63,930 nucleotides of DNA from an uncultured Clostridia bacterium (GTDB lineage Bacteria; Bacillota; Clostridia; TANB77; CAG-508), in the NCBI GenBank assembly GCA_944386385.1, contig CALXAV010000010.1, positions 1 to 63,930 of the forward strand, in the 5' to 3' direction. The notes under the pieces were generated by a model. The model had not been told where the DNA came from, did no database searches, and saw only the letters and a program-made list of their open reading frames with translations. Positions 61,161 to 63,930 of this stretch are shown here, in pieces (within the stretch, counting starts at the first letter, position 1; each line of letters begins with the position of its first letter). The translations under genes and the position numbers were made by a program.

Positions 61161-61504
61161 GACTCCCCTCTCCTTTATACCCAAGTATTATAACACATAT
61201 TTTTGTATTTTTCCAGAAAAAAAAAGAAATTATATTTCAATTTCTTGAAATATAATCTCAGTTTGTTGACAAACTATATATTTAAAAATTTTCTAAAATA
61301 AAGTTATTAAAAGTGGAGAGCAATAATACTTTCTTGTATAAAAATTTTTTAATATTATAAAAAATATAGACTTTTTAATAGCAAAGTGGGAGAAAAAAAT
61401 AGTTGACAAAGTCACTTTTTAAAAAAGTGGACTTTGTCAACGGTCTGAAATTATATTTCAATTTCTTGAAATATAATCTCTTTTTCTCTATTTTTCTTTA
61501 AATT
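61161..61504. other. non-coding region with paired palindromes
   Basis: 344 bp without a credible gene. Contains the element at 61226-61480 and little else. Confidence 0.6.
61226..61480. mobile_element. MITE-like element bounded by identical palindromes
   Basis: An identical 34-bp sequence occurs at 61226-61259 and 61447-61480; each copy is a hairpin (ATTATATTTCA / TGAAATATAAT). Between them lie a palindrome AGTTTGT-TG-ACAAACT (61260-61276) and a long stem GTTGACAAAGTC...GACTTTGTCAAC (about 61402-61442) with one bulge. No reading frame. It may be a small non-autonomous transposon or a structured RNA. Confidence 0.5.
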
Positions 61505-62044
61505 TTAATAATTTTCTGCCTTTATTTCAAAATATGCTTTTGGATGACTACATACTGGACAAATTTCTGGAGCATATTTTCCAATTACTATATGTCCACA
61601 GTTTCTACATTTCCAAATTCTTTCATCATCACGGCTAAATACTAATCCACCTTCTACATTTTCAATTAATTTCTTATATCTTTCTTCATGTTCTTTTTCT
61701 ATTTTAGCTACTTCTGAGAATAAATATGCAATATGGTCAAATCCTTCTTCTTTAGCTTCTTTAGCCATTCTGTCATACATATCTGTCCACTCGTAGTTTT
61801 CTCCTTCTGCAGCTGCTTGTAAGTTTTCTAATGTTGATTTAATTTCTCCACCTTGTAATAATTTAAACCACATTTTAGCATGTTCTTTTTCGTTATCAGC
61901 TGTTTCTTGGAATATAGCAGCAATTTGCTCATATCCTTCTTTTTTTGCTTTACTTGCAAAATATGTATATTTATTTCTAGCTTGTGACTCTCCAGCAAAA
62001 GCTTCCATTAAGTTTTTCTCTGTTTTTGTTCCTTTTAAATCCAT
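61505..62044 (-). CDS. rubrerythrin
   Basis: 179 residues from ATG 62044 (GGAGG); a TTG at 62062 lies before the binding site. Peroxide-reducing di-iron protein of anaerobes. Ferritin-like helices: [20 protein letters not shown] (ExxxR/Y), [17 protein letters not shown] (ExxH), [16 protein letters not shown]-terminal rubredoxin domain [20 protein letters not shown] + VC (two CxxC iron ligands). Cytosolic. Supports an anaerobic host. Confidence 0.96.
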   Translation of the reverse strand: MDLKGTKTEKNLMEAFAGESQARNKYTYFASKAKKEGYEQIAAIFQETADNEKEHAKMWFKLLQGGEIKSTLENLQAAAEGENYEWTDMYDRMAKEAKEEGFDHIAYLFSEVAKIEKEHEERYKKLIENVEGGLVFSRDDERIWKCRNCGHIVIGKYAPEICPVCSHPKAYFEIKAENY

Positions 62045-62136
62045 TTTATATTCCTCCTTCAAATTTTTATTTTATATCTTTAACTGTTGTTATTCTATAT
62101 CATAAACTAAAAAAAGTCAAGCAAAACAAAAAAAAT

Positions 62137-62166
62137 GGACTGCACTATTACTTACTAGCCCAGTCC
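62137..62166 (-). terminator. terminator of the 148-aa accessory gene
   Basis: GGACTG / CAGTCC arms; the minus strand continues ATTTTTTTTG. Confidence 0.7.
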
Positions 62167-62208
62167 TAAAGTAGTAGATTATATTAGAAGATTTTCTTGC
62201 TTAAAAGG

Positions 62209-62655
62209 TTAGTTCTTCTTACTCTCTGGAACTATACCTTTTCCATCCTCAAGTTTCATCTTCTTTACTTGAACTCCTTCTTCTACCCTGATACTCCCAC
62301 AGTTTGTTACAGCCTGGATGTTATATTTTTGAGATTCAGGAAGAAAAACCTCTAGCTTAGATTGAGCAATACTATCATTGTCACTTGTAGCAATGATATA
62401 TAATGTGTATTCATCTAGCCTGAACACATCAAAGTATTGCATATCTCCTCGTACACCAAACAGAGTAACCGTAATGTTTCCCTCACTTGATGGCAAAACT
62501 GTTACATCTGCAGTAGTTGAGTATATATAAATACCATCTACTTTATTTGTCCGAATTTTCTTGGTGATATATTCTCCTTCCTCTACTTCAAATAAGTACA
62601 TATCACTGGTAACGACATTATGACTCATTCCTTTTTTAGTGTACTTCTTAGACAT
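62209..62655 (-). CDS. accessory protein with beta-solenoid (DUF4097-like) character
   Basis: 148 residues, nearly all short beta strands (VDGIYIYSTTADVTVLPSSE; KLEVFLPESQKYNIQAVTNC + GSIRVEEGV). This resembles the repeating strands of DUF4097/adhesin-like proteins, where G-S-I-x-V-E repeats occur. No signal peptide. It contains CGG at 62551-62553 (ATT CGG ACA, Ile-Arg-Thr) where a +1 shift would hit a stop within five codons, so CGG must be read here or the gene is poorly expressed. Codon use is G+C-richer than core genes. Consensus promoter, leader hairpin and terminator of its own. Confidence 0.65.
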   Translation of the reverse strand: MSKKYTKKGMSHNVVTSDMYLFEVEEGEYITKKIRTNKVDGIYIYSTTADVTVLPSSEGNITVTLFGVRGDMQYFDVFRLDEYTLYIIATSDNDSIAQSKLEVFLPESQKYNIQAVTNCGSIRVEEGVQVKKMKLEDGKGIVPESKKN

Positions 62656-62697
62656 AGTTTCTCCTAACTACTAATCTTACCTACTTCCTTATATACA

Positions 62698-62712
62698 AGA
62701 GGATTTTCCTCT
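62698..62712 (-). promoter_or_regulatory. 5' leader hairpin of the 148-aa gene
   Basis: Perfect AGAGGA / TCCTCT stem with a 3-nt loop just after the transcription start region TAGTGGAGG. Confidence 0.5.
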
Positions 62713-62727
62713 CCTCCACTATATTTT

Positions 62728-62755
62728 ATTATATCATGATTTATTTTCTTGTCAA
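62728..62755 (-). promoter_or_regulatory. consensus promoter of the 148-aa gene
   Basis: TTGACA (62750-62755), 16-bp spacer, TATAAT (62728-62733), TGA directly before the -10. Confidence 0.8.
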
Positions 62756-63007
62756 ATTGTAATATTTTGCTTTTTAATATAACACATTATATACTTCCTC
62801 CTGATAACTTTTAAATATTTTCCGTCATACACTTATCAAATCACAAAAAAAGATATAAAATAAATAAATTTTATCTAAAAAATGCTAAGTTCCTACATGT
62901 AAATATCGTTTAATTATATTATTTACAAAATTTTAAAAAATAAAATTCCAAGTCTGTTTATAAAAATAGACTTAGAATATACATACACTAGGGTTAAATA
63001 GTGAACT

Positions 63008-63029
63008 ACCCATTGTCTAAAGCCAATGG
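63008..63029 (+). mobile_element. possible IS200/IS605-type end remnant
   Basis: CCCATTG / CAATGGG hairpin in the context AACTACCCATTG-TCTAAAGC-CAATGGGATTG. Such CTACCCA...TAAAG...TGGG hairpins are, as I recall, found at the right ends (and omega RNA scaffolds) of IS605-family elements. No tnpA or tnpB is in the window, so at best this is a remnant. Confidence 0.35.
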
Positions 63030-63106
63030 GATTGCGGTTGCCTTATTTCAAAGATTATTGATTGTTACACATCAAAATTCCCATAATAGGGCTCTAGTTT
63101 CTTACT

Positions 63107-63643
63107 TTATTTTACTATATATTCCCAACCTGGTTGCCAAGATTTTGTTTTTCTCCAATCATTCTTTATTGATTCTTCCCATGATATATTTTTAGTTAAT
63201 ACTTCTAAAGCTAACTGTGGTGCTCTATGAGAAACTATTCCTATTGTTTTTCCTTGATAATTTTCCTTTAAAGATTCTATAAAACTTTTTACTCTTTTTT
63301 CTACATCTTTTAATGACTCACCATTTGGAAAAGGCTTATGAATATGTTCTTCGTAAACCACTAAAGCCTTACCCTTCCCGTCTAAATCTCCATAATTACA
63401 TTCTCTTAATCTTACATCTTCTACATGTTTAACATTTGGAAAAGCTAAATTTGCAGAATCTATGGCTCTTACTAAATCAGAAGTAAATATAATATCAAAA
63501 TGTGTATCTTTTCTTATTTCTCCTAACTTAATTGCTCTTTCTTTCCCTAAATCTGTTAATTCTACTTGTTTCCATCCGCTACACTTTCCATTAACATTAT
63601 CAAATGTTGTACCATGTACAAAATATATAATCTTTATTTCCAT
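63107..63643 (-). CDS. histidine phosphatase-superfamily protein, variant RHG motif
   Basis: 178 residues. Phosphoglycerate-mutase-like fold: IIYFVHGTTFDNVNGKCSGW at the start, DLGKERAIKLGEI, FTSDLVRAIDSANLAF, RLRECNYGDLDG, and the second histidine in IGIVSHRAPQLALEVL. The usual first motif RHG(E/T) lacks its arginine here (V-H-G-T-T); I recall a Firmicute subgroup with this variant, so it may be normal for them. Probable small-molecule phosphatase. Start with GGGG(A)AAATGAA. Monocistronic at the window edge. Confidence 0.85.
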   Translation of the reverse strand: MEIKIIYFVHGTTFDNVNGKCSGWKQVELTDLGKERAIKLGEIRKDTHFDIIFTSDLVRAIDSANLAFPNVKHVEDVRLRECNYGDLDGKGKALVVYEEHIHKPFPNGESLKDVEKRVKSFIESLKENYQGKTIGIVSHRAPQLALEVLTKNISWEESIKNDWRKTKSWQPGWEYIVK

Positions 63644-63930
63644 TTCATTTTCCCCTTATTTAAATCTGATTATTATAAATATTAATGTCAATTTTGTAAT
63701 TGATTAACTTGTTATTAATATAACATACCACTTAAAATTTGTATATATTATTCCAATTCTTATCTCTAATTCTTTATTTTAATCTTTCTTTCATCTTTTA
63801 GATATTTTTGAATACATGAATACTTTGTAATTTCCTTTAATAAATATATAATTCGTCAACTGAAAAGTTAAATGCAATTTGGAAGAGGTAAAAGCAATTT
63901 GTACGAGAAATAGCAATTTATAAACAATAT
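63644..63930. other. intergenic region with iterated GCAATTT motif
   Basis: 287 bp. The last 80 bp carry GCAATTTG at 63874, GCAATTTG at 63894 and GCAATTTA at 63913, spaced 20 and 19 bp apart, preceded by TTCGTCAACTGAAAAG (63852-63867). Iterated repeats beside TCAACTGAAAA are reminiscent of IS21-family ends; the rest would lie outside the window. Confidence 0.4.

Larger units (their letters stand above)
62656..63106. other. intergenic region right of the 148-aa gene
   Basis: About 450 bp: promoter and leader of the 148-aa gene (62698-62755), about 200 bp of featureless AT-rich DNA, then the IS200/IS605-end-like hairpin near 63008-63029. The only open frame (63001-63195, plus) overlaps the phosphatase gene and has no binding site; not called. 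Confidence 0.6.

Noticed and set aside
63001..63195. 64-codon plus-strand frame
   Set aside because: No ribosome binding site, overlaps the phosphatase gene, and includes the transposon-end-like hairpin.
1..63930. CGG reassigned to another amino acid (as in some Firmicutes)
   Set aside because: A reassigned CGG would keep the frame; here the frame changes by one base at each core-gene CGG, so a simple reassignment does not explain the data.
1..63930. CRISPR array, tRNA or rRNA genes
   Set aside because: No regularly spaced 25-40 bp repeats and no cloverleaf or rRNA segments were seen on either strand by eye; the GCAATTT iteration at the right edge has only 12-bp gaps and three copies.

Overview
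The window is an AT-rich (clearly below one third G+C by eye) stretch of a Gram-positive, Clostridia-like chromosome. It carries spoIIP (endospore formation), the yicC-remA-rpoZ-priA-def-fmt block, a tyrosine-kinase type capsule locus, rubrerythrin, LytR-CpsA-Psr and VanZ genes. Nearly everything is on the minus strand, so operons are read from high to low coordinates. I saw no tRNA, 16S/23S/5S rRNA or CRISPR array. The only structured RNA gene I can name is RNase P RNA (about 3811-4162).

Layout by increasing coordinate. 1-5900: small monocistronic accessory genes with their own promoters, leader hairpins and terminators, two alpha/beta hydrolases, and rnpB. 5870-10600: housekeeping operon der-plsY-(secreted protein)-gpsA-(zinc-ribbon protein)-dtd. 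10700-22000: pyk, a prepilin-like/FGE-like surface protein, a three-gene set built around a 605-residue tandem-repeat protein, an acyl-ACP thioesterase, pgi, spoIIP and glmM. 21770-38153: surface polysaccharide locus with an initiating sugar-phosphate transferase, four glycosyltransferases, an asparagine-synthase-like enzyme, a Wzy-like polymerase, an acetyltransferase, a UDP-sugar dehydrogenase, a flippase, CpsC/CpsD/CpsB, and a cohesin-like plus dockerin-bearing pair. 38500-45800: VanZ, LCP, an ECF sigma and anti-sigma pair, an rRNA methyltransferase, a DnaQ-like exonuclease and an acyl-CoA ligase. 45800-47200: two related accessory genes. 47200-61200: metK, a CCA-adding enzyme, an ABC exporter, fmt, def, priA, a CMP-kinase-like gene, rpoZ, remA, yicC and rsmE. 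The right end has rubrerythrin, another accessory gene, a histidine-phosphatase homologue and probable transposon-end remnants.

Most striking observation: five genes (priA twice, yicC, an ECF sigma factor, a DnaQ-like exonuclease and a GT2 glycosyltransferase) are interrupted six times, and every interruption is identical in form. The frame runs into an in-frame CGG codon, and the homologous protein continues exactly one base later, so that C-GGN is read with GGN as glycine. With the C skipped, each gene resolves to a whole number of codons and a normal family length. In the exonuclease gene the site is codon 2, directly after an ATG with a good Shine-Dalgarno sequence. Out of frame, the CGG trinucleotide is common in these genes (roughly 90 by hand count). 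In frame I found it only eight times: the six shift sites and two in accessory genes of different composition. This suggests that CGG is unassigned or starved in this lineage and works as a +1 recoding signal, possibly through a four-base CGGN read as glycine. The counting was by eye and needs computing.

Other notable items: a bacterial protein of 32-residue mTERF-like helical repeats, an anti-sigma factor fused to an FtsX-like extracellular domain, a family of GACGGG-cored REP-like palindromes, a 255-bp element bounded by two identical palindromes, and accessory genes sharing promoter and leader architecture.
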